Source: Neolecta irregularis DAH-3 (Eukaryota; Ascomycota; Neolectomycetes; Neolectales; Neolectaceae). From it: a DNA stretch of 51,144 nucleotides. A model generated the notes under the pieces. The model was given only the letters and a program-made list of their open reading frames with translations. It did not search any database and was not told the origin of the DNA. The position numbers and the translations under genes were made by a program. Below are positions 23,472-32,675 of the stretch, in pieces; the stretch's first letter is position 1, and every line of letters begins with the position of its first letter. The stretch is taken from positions 9,672-60,815 of the forward strand of contig LXFE01000491.1 of NCBI GenBank assembly GCA_001929475.1. The letters run 5' to 3'.

Positions 23472-23996
23472 GCCTTTTAGGCTGTATGACACAACAGGTA
23501 TAATAAATAACACGGCCTAGATAATGGTGCTTAATATGTATCTATCCATGATCCTGGTGTGGCACATCTGCTGAATCAGTCGCAGTCCGGGAATAGTCAG
23601 GATATCAGAGCACTCCCATGCAACGGTAAGGACGAAGCCAGGGGAAGTGGTGGAGTGTGAATGATGGCGGCGGAAGCGGGTGATTCCGGAACGTATCCCA
23701 GCATTCCGTTGCAAGTCTATCCAGCTCCTTTAGTCTGTCTGCCAGTCCCCGTACTCTGTCACTGCCCTCCAGTTGTCGTACTCAGTTACAGTACTCAGCT
23801 GCCGTACTCCGGTACCATTACCACTCTAGAACCAGTACCAATACTGCAGTACTCTCTAACCTGTACCGATCCCTGCAATACTCTACTTAAGTACCACATA
23901 TTCCCAGAACCACAGTAACCCGTCAAACAGTACTCTACAGAAGAACTAAAGCACCCACCACATACACCTATACTCACCACTAATATCTACCCATCA
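23472..23996. promoter_or_regulatory. RAD5 upstream region with dense GTAC motif cluster
   Basis: Between the RAD5 start (leftward) and a small rightward ORF. From 23751 to 23934 the tetramer GTAC occurs ten times (23751, 23778, 23791, 23804, 23812, 23835, 23849, 23863, 23891, 23930), nearly always continued as GTACTC or GTACC. About 0.7 would be expected by chance in this length. No palindromic operator is known to me for these genes, so the role is unknown. Confidence 0.6.
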
Positions 23997-24287
23997 ATGC
24001 CACTCACCCTTCCCTTCCATATCGACCTGGCCAATCTCGATCCGCCGCCGCTAGTGCAATCCACACTCACCCCCATCCTCACTCCTCCGGAACTCTCCCA
24101 CGCTGCAATCCACTCTCAGTCCCTCATCGGCTCTGCAAAGCACGAGTGCAGGTCCCAACTCGTCAAAGTATCCGCTGCCTCTGAAGACCGAATCTACTCG
24201 CCCTCGCACTCCCGAGTCCCCTCATCCACTACTCCCACCTACGTCAGCTTCCCCAGGCTCGACCCAGACCCTGCCACCGATCACTGA
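23997..24287 (+). CDS. small hypothetical protein (96 residues)
   Basis: An ATG-initiated frame, rich in Pro, Ser and Thr (for example LANLDPPPLVQSTLTPILTP and SPSHSRVPSSTTPTYVSF). Codons lean to C at the third position, more than in the surrounding DNA, which weakly supports coding. No domain, signal peptide or membrane segment. It lies between the GTAC cluster and a long ATG-free leader. It may be a small gene, one exon of something larger, or a chance frame. Confidence 0.35.
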   Translation: MPLTLPFHIDLANLDPPPLVQSTLTPILTPPELSHAAIHSQSLIGSAKHECRSQLVKVSAASEDRIYSPSHSRVPSSTTPTYVSFPRLDPDPATDH

Positions 24288-24892
24288 TCCTCAAATACCA
24301 TGGGCTATATGCATTCTCTTTATTTATATTCATCCTCTCTCTATTTATCCTTGTTCTATCCAGTAATTCCTACCAGGACTCTTTAAAAGTTTAACATTGC
24401 GCAGTTTTGTAATACTTCATAATACACGTTCTTTGTATCCATTCTTTCGTTTAACTGGTAATTTTATATCCAATGAGATGTAGCTCTTGCGCTATTATCC
24501 TTGTACTCCTGATTTCTCGTCGTGGTTTCTCTCAGTCACCCATCTTACGAGATTTAATTATAGTCGTCCCAGGTGGTTCCATAGCCGCTCTAATCTCATC
24601 CTTCAAGGCCGAGTGCAACCACCACCCAAAAGTACCTCTGCATTCAACCAATCAAATTCACATCCAAAGTATCCCTACATTAACTTAATCTAACAGACAG
24701 AGTGACATCCAAAGTTCCTCTTGATAACCAAGTCTAACAGAAGGGCCACATCCGACGTCCCTCTGCATTCAATCCAATCTAATAAATAGATCATATCAAA
24801 GTACATCTACATCACTCATTCAACCAGAGTGATTCAACCAGACTGATCATATCCAAAGTACCTCTACATCCGAAAAGACTGATCACATTTAA
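24288..24892. other. ATG-free leader region of the complex I gene
   Basis: From about 24481 to 24925 the plus strand contains no ATG at all, although about seven would be expected. This fits a long 5' untranslated leader of the downstream NDUFA6 gene in which upstream starts are excluded. A pyrimidine-rich stretch at 24310-24400 could be core promoter. The right half is occupied by the repeat array described separately. Confidence 0.5.
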
Positions 24893-24925
24893 AGTACCTC
24901 CGCATTCACCCCAATCTAATCAAAG
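24625..24925 (+). repeat. degenerate tandem array of seven intron-like units
   Basis: Seven imperfect copies of a 36-57 bp unit start with GTAC/GTAT/GTTC/GTCC at 24632, 24669, 24714, 24757, 24801, 24858 and 24894. A typical unit reads CATCCAAA then GTACCTCTACATTCAACC, then CTAAC, CTAAT or CTGAT, then usually an AG. Each therefore resembles an exon scrap plus a short intron of this genome (5' GT, branch site, 3' AG). The last unit appears to be the functional first intron (24894-24925) of NDUFA6. Confidence 0.6.
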
Positions 24926-25367
24926 TGGTTACAAACCCAACCCACCTTGCGGTTCGAACACGCTCAAGTTTGAATGCCCTGGACGCCCGCAAAAGAGTTT
25001 TACATCTCTACAGGAATTGGCAACGGGCTGCTCCACAAGTCACTTCCCTTTATCTCCTCGAAGTCCCCGTGAGCGCCGTCCGCGCCAAAGTACGACAAGA
25101 ATTTGAAAAACATCGTTTTATCGAAGACCTCCCTGTCATCGACATGTTGATATTCAAAGGCACTGCAGAATTTCAAGTTTGTATCAAATTAACCCGAGAC
25201 TCAAAAGTCTAGGAAACACTCAATTTTTGGAAACAAGAGGGACATGTAATGCAGTATTTCAAAACAGACGAGCCCATGATGAAAGGGCCGCAATGTTTGT
25301 TTCCGCAGACTGCCGTTCTGATCATTTAGCATTCCTGGGAAAGTTTTTAGAAGGAGAACCTCTGTGA
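24893..25367 (+). CDS. NADH:ubiquinone oxidoreductase LYR subunit NDUFA6 (B14)
   Basis: Coding parts 24893, 24926-25176, 25213-25294 and 25330-25367 give 123 residues, the normal fungal length. The LYR motif is at residues 28-30 (HLYRNWQRAAP), followed by VSAVRAKVRQEFEKHRF, LPVIDMLIFKGTAEFQE and the C-terminal FLGKFLEG, all typical. It binds the acyl carrier protein on the matrix arm of complex I. The first amino acids (VTNPTHLAVRT) have no in-frame ATG before them; the model splices A at 24893 to TG at 24926 across a 32-nt intron ending AAG, which creates the start codon. Other introns are 36 and 35 nt. The body of the gene is certain; the split start is inference. Confidence 0.9.
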
Positions 25368-25544
25368 TTTGAGACTTGGAATACATAGGCTAGATTCGAG
25401 TACAGTATAATCACAGGCCGTAGGGGACACCGTAAATAGAGAGCTACAACTTTGAACTGAATCATCGAAATAGGTCAAAACACACTATCCTATCTACGGA
25501 GACAACTCAAATTTTTATATGGTAAAAACATCCGCAAAATGTGA

Positions 25545-26533
25545 CTATACACTCTCCAAGATCTTTTCCTTGAAGTCCTTAGCACCACCACCAACCTTGG
25601 TGCCAACATCGTCAGTCCCATCACCATGTAGTTCTAAAAGTTTCTGGACTTCGAATTTGGGCGATTTGAGGATCTTGACTTTACGAACATATACCTAGGT
25701 ACATCAAATGCTGTTACAAGAAGGAGATATACGTTTTGGAGAGGAAAGATGCCATGGGTTGCTTTCTCGATTTCTCGTCCAATGACTTCGGGTACGAGTT
25801 TCTGAACGAGTTCTTTCAAGGAGCATGAACTCGCTTCCTTTTGCATGATTTCAAACATCTTCTTTCGAATCTGTCGGATTTGAGATGATTGAGCTGATTA
25901 TTAGTCCGCTGTTGGTAATAAAATGGGCAAACCGTATGTAGTCTTTTTGATTTGATTCTGCCGTCTCTTTGTAAATGCAATGACGAACAATCGAATGAGG
26001 TAGCCGTCAGTGGTCTTCACATCAGAATGAGCCTCGATCAACTAATCAATGTCAACATCTGAATTTCTCCAAGAGGAAAATACAGTCTGCCATTTTCGAA
26101 CGAGCGACCGCAACTTATCAGAAGTAAAATCCATCCCATGGAAATTCGTCAAGCAGTTTTTCCCCTGAATTTCATCGACGCGCAGTTTAACTTTTCGAAA
26201 AGCGTGTTCTTCATCCTTTTGGAGATCGGCGAGTGAAACTTCGAGGACTCGCCCTTTCAATGCATCATTTGCAATTTCTAAACATTGGTAAAAATGAATT
26301 CACGGACTGGTAGAAGGACATACTGAGACCGGCCGTCCTGTTCACAAGGGTCTTTCCGACATTTCGAACTTCAAACATTGAGGGTGCTTTGATATCGTAC
26401 CAATCCTTTCGGGCGAAGGCATCGACGGCTTTTCTCTTGGTAGGCTTCTTCCCTTTCGAGAGACGTTTATTCTTTCCGACAGCTATGAATTCCCATCAAC
26501 ATTATCCTCTCGAGAAATGGTAGGTTTACCCAT
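25545..26533 (-). CDS. RPS1: 40S ribosomal protein S3a (eS1)
   Basis: Six exons (26533-26530, 26482-26324, 26277-26084, 26041-25933, 25893-25733, 25694-25545) give 258 residues. Conserved eS1 blocks: [60 protein letters not shown] and [20 protein letters not shown]. Introns are 47, 46, 42, 39 and 38 nt. The first exon carries only ATGG, so the start codon is one base from an intron, a common layout for fungal ribosomal protein genes. Convergent with NDUFA6 over 177 bp. Confidence 0.96.
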
Positions 26534-26789
26534 GTTGATATATACTTTGGCGGAGGTGTCTCGATGGGAAGCGGCTTGATTCGTGGCCGAGTTTTCCAAG
26601 GTTGGACTGTTTTTGGAAAGTAGAGCAAATTTACGGCATTTTTGAACTCCCCCTCCAAATACACGCTTCTTCATCAGTTGCCCGGATTGACTAACAAAGT
26701 AGACAAAGTAGAACCCAGTATGATTTACCACACAATCAAGATATTCAAACGATGATTAATACAGATGACCCTTGTGCCGTGATCTTAAA

Positions 26790-27549
26790 TCACACTTTAT
26801 CCCGTTTTGCAGCCATCAACTGTCTATACTGGTCAATTACTCTTTGCCTCTCGAATCCCAAAACAGCTTTTTTCGCCAAACTCAGCTTTCTGGGTAAATT
26901 TTCTGCCATGAATTTTGCGGGTTTAGACAAAGAAGGCGGCGCCTGGACGATGTCTCCAAACTTTGGTTTTTTGGCAAGGTGAGCAAAAGGATCAGGGGAC
27001 TGACCACGCGGAGTTGACGTCTTGGACTTCCGTTTCCTGGCCCGGCTGTAGTCTTCCCTTAGACCCTCAGCGTCATGATCTTGCGGTATGTTAGACGCCT
27101 TTGATTTTTTCGACAGTGGTTCTGCATGTCGGTATTTAGCAACTGGAAGCTCTAGATCAACTCGTCTATGCTGTAAGTCTTCATTCAACAAAACAAAGTA
27201 TGTACCTGGAAAAATCATGCAATTTTTCACCCGGAAACGGCACCAACTTTTCAGTATTCTTCACTTTTCTCTCACCAGCAATGTTCTTTTTCGCCTCGAA
27301 TTTTTCGCCGGTATCTTCCGTCGACTTTTGCACGCCTTTCATCATCCGCAGAAAAGATTTTGGTGTAGCTCCACCTTCAACAATCGTTCGCTCACAATTC
27401 TCGAATTTCCTAGTTCTTTTCGGCTGTGTGAAATCTTCAGGCGGTGCGTTAGGCCTGATTCAGTCAATTTTCTACTTTCTATCATGACAATGGCAATACT
27501 TGGCTTTATTTGCGTCCCGGATAGATTTCTTTTTCCGTTTATGAGGCAT
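26790..27549 (-). CDS. CCDC137-like nuclear/nucleolar protein
   Basis: Exons 27549-27500, 27454-27206 and 27165-26790 give 224 residues. The N-terminus is strongly basic (MPHKRKKKSIRDANKAK), then TPKSFLRMMKGVQ, a middle Lys/Glu-rich linker and the C-terminal block FGDIVQAPPSLSKP, which is the part I associate with the CCDC137 family. The composition fits a nucleolar RNA-associated protein. Fungal members are sometimes labelled otherwise in databases, so the name is tentative. Introns are 45 and 40 nt. The stop lies 256 bp upstream of the RPS3a start. Confidence 0.72.
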
Positions 27550-27821
27550 CGTGCGTTTCTAGTCAAATTTTGTTGTCGTGGCGGCGTCAATTCACCCGAT
27601 CTGGAATTATTATCGATAAAAACAACGGACTTGTGATTATTCTTGAGATCGCTGAAATACAGTAGGTGGGCCATTCTTCAGATGCTCAGTACGATGGATT
27701 TCTTGCGGGACGAGATAGAAACGATCTGGCTGACATGTTATGCAAAAAGATATACATATATTGGTATATTTGCTATATCTATTTTAGAATAAAGGTGAGA
27801 TAAGACATAATCAACTTGTAA

Positions 27822-28557
27822 TCATCCGACCAGACCCTCTGGATCTTTGGAAGAGTTTCGATTCAATGGGTCTCTCCATTTGTTATTGCCTCCTGTTCTA
27901 AATCTTATAAATTCAAGACTGCTAATCGTGAAGATCAGAAGCCCCAGCCTTGATGTCAGCCTTGTGCCTCTGTTAACGGCCATACCAAATAAACCACAAT
28001 ATTTTAAGTACAGTTTTAGACTTGAAGGGTCCACCAGGTTTATACAGCCCAAAAGTAATCTCTACCCAGCTGAGCGGCAGTATAATCCATCCAAGAATCC
28101 AATGTGGAATGTCCGTAACCCAGGAGTCACGTCTTCTGTTCGGAAAATGTCTATGATACAGGGATAGAAAGAACCCAAAAGTGAATTGTGTAAGGAATGC
28201 AATGTAAATTGCTAGACCGAGCCGTTTATGGAAGTTGTTGAATTGATATATTGAGGCTGCTCGAATCAGTTGAACAGTATATGAATTGTCACGTACAGAG
28301 ATAAACCGCAATGGTAAATGATATGGATATAAGGATCGCAGCAACTGTCTGCAAGCCGACATGAACTACGATGAATTCCTTAGGACCATTCCTTGGAAGT
28401 CGTCGAAGGTGACGTGCTAAAATAATTCTGGAATTATTGAGACGCCCTGAACGTACGCTTACGCTGTAGGAACTGCTACTCCAAATGTGACGAACATCAT
28501 AATGCCATGGGCATTCCAGCTTTGTGAGATACTAGGTTTCACTCGTGGTGTAGACAT
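27822..28557 (-). CDS. cytochrome b561-like membrane protein
   Basis: Exons 28557-28463, 28427-28297, 28256-27986 and 27948-27822 give 207 residues with about five or six membrane helices. Four histidines sit where b561 haem ligands are expected: SWNAHGIMMF, VVHVGLQT, NNFHKRLGLA and DIPHWILGW. The first helix is only complete when the 35-nt intron ending CCAG (28428-28462) is removed, giving VAVPTAIILARHLR. The last intron (27949-27985, 37 nt) ends AAG after a GCTGACAT branch; without it the protein would stop six residues later in the last helix. It probably moves electrons across an endomembrane. No DOMON domain or signal peptide is attached. Confidence 0.78.
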
Positions 28558-29518
28558 GCTTGTTGAAATTCAAGAGGCAATAGGATGTGAGATTCGGTTT
28601 TATAGCAACCGATCAGGTTGAATCTTCTCAAGCCTGACAAAGAAAATAAAGAAGCTCAAAATAAACAGGAGCGATCTTTTTAGTACAAAAGTTGATCAGA
28701 CTATCACTCATGATTTGAAATAGACCCCCGAAATTACAGGGTATGCTGAATAATGCAGTGTCTTTTGTCGAGAGCATCAACATTAGTGGTATTCTATTGG
28801 GAATGTATTTTGGCGTTTGAAGAGTACCCAGCGCTCCAAGTGTCTCACGAGAAGACGAATCGACTACCGGCAATCATAGCCCGGCTAAAACCTGACCGTT
28901 CATCTTGGCGCGACGAGTAAGCTCACACCCGCCAGCCCAATGTTTTCTCAACAATTAAAAAGATGATCATATCATCCGAAGTCAAAGTATTTTGGAAGCG
29001 GATGAGCAGGATTTTGAAGTTTCAATGGCATATTTAGCCCGTAAGATAATAGAGAGCCATCTCTACAAGCGCATGATTTAACCAAATCAAAAAATAATTT
29101 GAACTCGAAAACAAACAACAGGAGTAGCAATTAAAAGGGCCATTACTTTAATGAAACCCAGAACAAAAAGAAAAGGGGAACGATGACCAAGTCGATATAG
29201 TCTATTCGTATCCCAAGCCCAAGCGTAAATTTAAACAAGACCTCACTTGTAACAAATGGTGAAACTCGAATTTCAACTTGTGGTGACCTGCATAAATCAA
29301 CGCTGACAAAGAAACTCAAAAATTAATACTTGACTCTAGTCCCCGTCCCTGGTGAGAAATGGGGGAATTGAGGGTTTTAATTCGAAACTCTGGTCTAGAA
29401 GGCAGGGAACAAGAAGATAAAAACCTGTGCCTAGACTCAAAGACGATTTTTCAGAGTTGATATTTTTGAGCCAATGATCCTGCATTTAAAGCAGCAGTGA
29501 TATTGAGGGTGTAGGAAG
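28558..29518. other. intergenic, b561 gene to transposon remnant
   Basis: About 960 bp with no gene, tRNA or repeat that I can name. It is AT-rich and probably includes eroded transposon flanks. Confidence 0.45.
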
Positions 29519-30140
29519 TTGATGCCAAGATGGATTGGCCCTTATCCCATAACCCATGTTGGTGTCAGTGAAAATTACGAGCTAAAACTGCCACCTGACA
29601 TGCGGAATTTTAACAAGTTCCACACCTTGCTTCTTAAGAAATTTCACGGGAATAACACTACATTATTCCCTAATCGACCACTGTATTATCCCCTACCAAT
29701 TCATTTCGAAGACAGGTACCCAATGCATGAGGTTGAGAAGATTTACAACCATCAGATCTCGGGAGGGGAAAATTTTGCCTTGTCAAATGGAAAAGATTCT
29801 CAGATGAGGAGATATCATGGGAATCCGAAATTCACATGAAAAATGTGCAAGCTTCAATTCAATCTTTTCTTAGCTCGAGGTCAAGAAAACTGGAATGCGA
29901 ATTCTGGCAGACCAGGAGGGTGTGGAAAAAGTCTACCGCACCCTGGCCAGTCCCAGCAGAGCGACCGCCGCAACTCGAGCCCAGGAAGCAGCAAGGGACG
30001 CAGCCCCTCCCATTCAGGCCGATCACAGGCATTGCCACCCAGCAAGTCAAAGGGAGGAAAACAGGCAGAAGATGGTAGCAAGCACATGTGCTTAGCCTGT
30101 ATATAAGTAGTGTTTAGCCGGACTAGCTGACTAGACTTAA
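29519..30140 (+). mobile_element. decayed Ty3/gypsy chromovirus 3' end
   Basis: The frame from 29519 gives the C-terminal part of a gypsy integrase: PRWIGPYPI, YELKLPP, FNKFHTLLLKKFH and FEDRYPMHEVEKIYNHQI, matching the usual 'GPF...LLKPYH...YEVEKIL.HR' layout. Directly after, a chromodomain is readable only in a different frame (CLVKWKRFSDEEISWESE, from about 29774), so a one-base shift separates them. Reverse transcriptase, RNase H and gag are absent. A GC-rich tail (29940-30060), a purine tract (30050-30072), a TATATAAG box near 30102 and a 14-bp palindrome suggest part of the 3' LTR. It is inactive as far as the window shows. Confidence 0.75.
30077..30090. repeat. 14-bp perfect palindrome in putative LTR
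   Basis: AAGCACATGTGCTT reads the same on both strands. It sits just after the purine tract and before TATATAAG, where an LTR U3 would be. Confidence 0.5.
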
Positions 30141-30493
30141 CCCCCGATATCCAATATACGTAATTGCTTTAACTTGAAGCACCTGTGGCAGAATACCCAA
30201 CCTATGTCCATACCAGCACCCACCCCAAGGTTGTGTGCCGACAGAGGGTGTATGCATTGTCAAACTACTTTTGAAATTAACATTCGCTATCAAACGTTGA
30301 CATTATTGGATAGAATATGTGAATGGAATTTCCATACAAGATAACTGACAAAAGAGAAAAATATGATAATGAATAGAAATACTTATATAATGAAACCACT
30401 GACGCAAAGCTCTAGCACCCAAGAAATCTAGCAAACACAAAGGTTCAATTTGCGATTGTACCAGTAGTGACAAAAGATTGCGCTTTTTCCAAA

Positions 30494-32541
30494 TTATACT
30501 TGAACGATAGCCAAAGCTAGGTCAGTCAGCAAGAGCCAAAACTGGGCTAGACACACTCTTGAAGTAGAACCGTTTCTATCCATCTCAACAACAATGATAT
30601 CAACCGTCTCCGTCCGTTTCTTATCATTCATCGAAGCAAATTCGCGGCTTTTTCGGGGCGCCATGTATCCCATAGTAGTCAAGGCAGACTCGATTTCTGA
30701 CCGAAGATTGAATCTCCAATGATAGAATTTATGATACCACCTCGCACGAGCCAATATCTCAGTATGAGTAACAAAACTTGTATACCATGACAAAAGCGAC
30801 CGAGAAACCAGGCTCGATCGTCATCCACGATACTGCTGGTTGAATCAGAATCAGAATCACTGGAACTCGTGGGCATTAATGTATCTCGATGATACCTAGG
30901 ACCCTGGAACCGAACAATCCAAGTTGCATTGCTAACGATTAGGGTTGAAAGTGTGGATGATACCGATTGGTGATATTACAAGCGTCGCAACGCATCCCTG
31001 TATTGCTCTCTGCATCACTGAAAATAGGTCTCGCTTTGATCGCCGAAGAAAAATTATGTTTCCAAGCGGTTGAAATAAGAACGGAATCACGAATAGAATC
31101 AACTTTCTTCTCAAATGCCTTTAACGCCAACTGAAAGTAGTTTTGGTCCAAATTCATTGCTGGGTTAAGTAAACGATGAACTTCATATTGAACGAGCACT
31201 TTGAAATGATGCGAGAGCTTTTGGTGAGATTGCATTTGAAATTCAACAGGCATCTGGGTACTATCGAAATCTTCGTCCTCAGATTCGACTATAAAGTTTT
31301 CAGAGTTTACGGATCCCGAAGATTTTTCGCTTGTGCTATCATACAGCGGTTGACTATCTGTAGAAGAATCAACGTCATAGTTGTCTGTGTTGGAAGGCGC
31401 GATTCCTTTGCGCTCTAATAGTTAGATCCAAATTATGACAAAAGCGCTTCACTATTGCGAAGAGTGGCAAGTAATCTCTGTCGATTTGAAAGGGCCTTAT
31501 TTCGACTGCTCTCGTCCCGTGTGCGTTTCGCCAACACTTCTATAATGTTAATAGAAATACGGAAAGAGTAATACTCCCGGCATCTAGCATCTTGATTTCA
31601 TCTTCCAATTCTTCTACTTGCGATCCTGTATCCTGTTCATCTGTACTCAGGATGCGATTTTTCTGACATGTTCTCAAAAGTCGAGGTTTCTTTGACGATG
31701 AGACTGCGCCTTCAATGTGGCATTTCCTCTCTGCAAGTTTTGGTTGCTCCATTTTAATTTCTTTGAAACTCTTCCTGTCCTCATCGGCGTCATGATTATC
31801 ATATTTATTTAAGAGTAGAGAACGAGATCCCAGTGGAGGGGGTTCGGAGATATCTGCATCAGGGCTAACCGAGAAAAGAGAATCGACTTGGTCTGAAGAT
31901 AGCTTCCCAGTGGTAAATTTCGAAGGATTTTCTAGAACCGATCCTTCAGGCGGTGTCCAGGCATTTTGCCTTGGTTTATCTGGGAATATTTCAGTGGCCA
32001 CATCCAACCTTGTTTGTTTCAACTTGAATTTTTTGTCGACACGAGTATCCAGAGGCTTATGATGTTTTGTGGGTCCAGATATTTCGGATGCAGCGCAATT
32101 TCCTGGCGCCTGGTCTCTAACGACAGATGTTCGTTTGCACTTCTTGACTCTTGCTGGGTGTCCAAGCCCATTGTTAGATAGACGAGTCTGTCTCGGACCA
32201 GAGGATTTTTCTTTTACTCTATTTGACTTCTGTTTTGGAGTTTTCGTCATCCCTTGAACGGGACCGCCTCTATTTTGTGGTGTATTTTCTAATTCTTTAC
32301 TCGGCGGTAGCTGGGTGGATACAATATTCGATGGAGATTTCGATAGCTTTCGCTTGCGCTGAATAACTTGTACAAGTTCTCCAGGTCTGACAGGAGACAC
32401 GGCTTGATTCACCTTTAGCGGATCCTCGCCATCATGAATAGTTGCATAAATAAGAGGACGTTCAGTGATATGACCCTTGGGTTCTTTTGTTTTCTTTTCT
32501 GGAGTATTCTGTCCTCTATCCTGTGATTTTCGGGCAGGCAT
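30494..32541 (-). CDS. DUF4211 (CCDC82-like) nuclear protein
   Basis: About 635 residues. Exons 32541-31575, 31539-31453, 31414-30964, 30931 to about 30786, and about 30750-30494. The first 330 residues are a disordered, Lys/Arg/Ser-rich region starting PARKSQDRGQNTPEKK. After an acidic linker (FIVESEDEDFD) comes the DUF4211 block: MPVEFQMQSHQKLSHHFKVL, DSVLISTAWKHNFSSAIKAR, a CDAC pair, and FLGRFC followed by WYHKFYHWRF. This matches human CCDC82 and fungal relatives of unknown function, probably chromatin-associated. Introns are 35, 38 and 32 nt. A fourth break near 30751-30785 has no splice solution that satisfies both length and the family spacing, and a 54-nt intron near the end is possible. 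Confidence 0.72.
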
Positions 32542-32675
32542 TCAGATGATTCGTCAGATGATCCGATTAGCAAGGCGGGATGGTATCGATAAGCAGCCGG
32601 CAGTATTTGCATGTGCGGGGCTAATTAGCGGCAACCACCATGATCCCACTGGTCGAGCCATCTTGAAACAATATT

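Noticed and set aside
28417-28462. A 46-nt b561 intron ending TTTTAG
   Set aside because: It shifts the frame to an early stop; the CCAG at 28428 gives an intact first membrane helix.
28628-28873. Minus-strand 81-codon frame in the gap after the b561 gene
   Set aside because: No conserved block, no introns of the local type and no supporting context.
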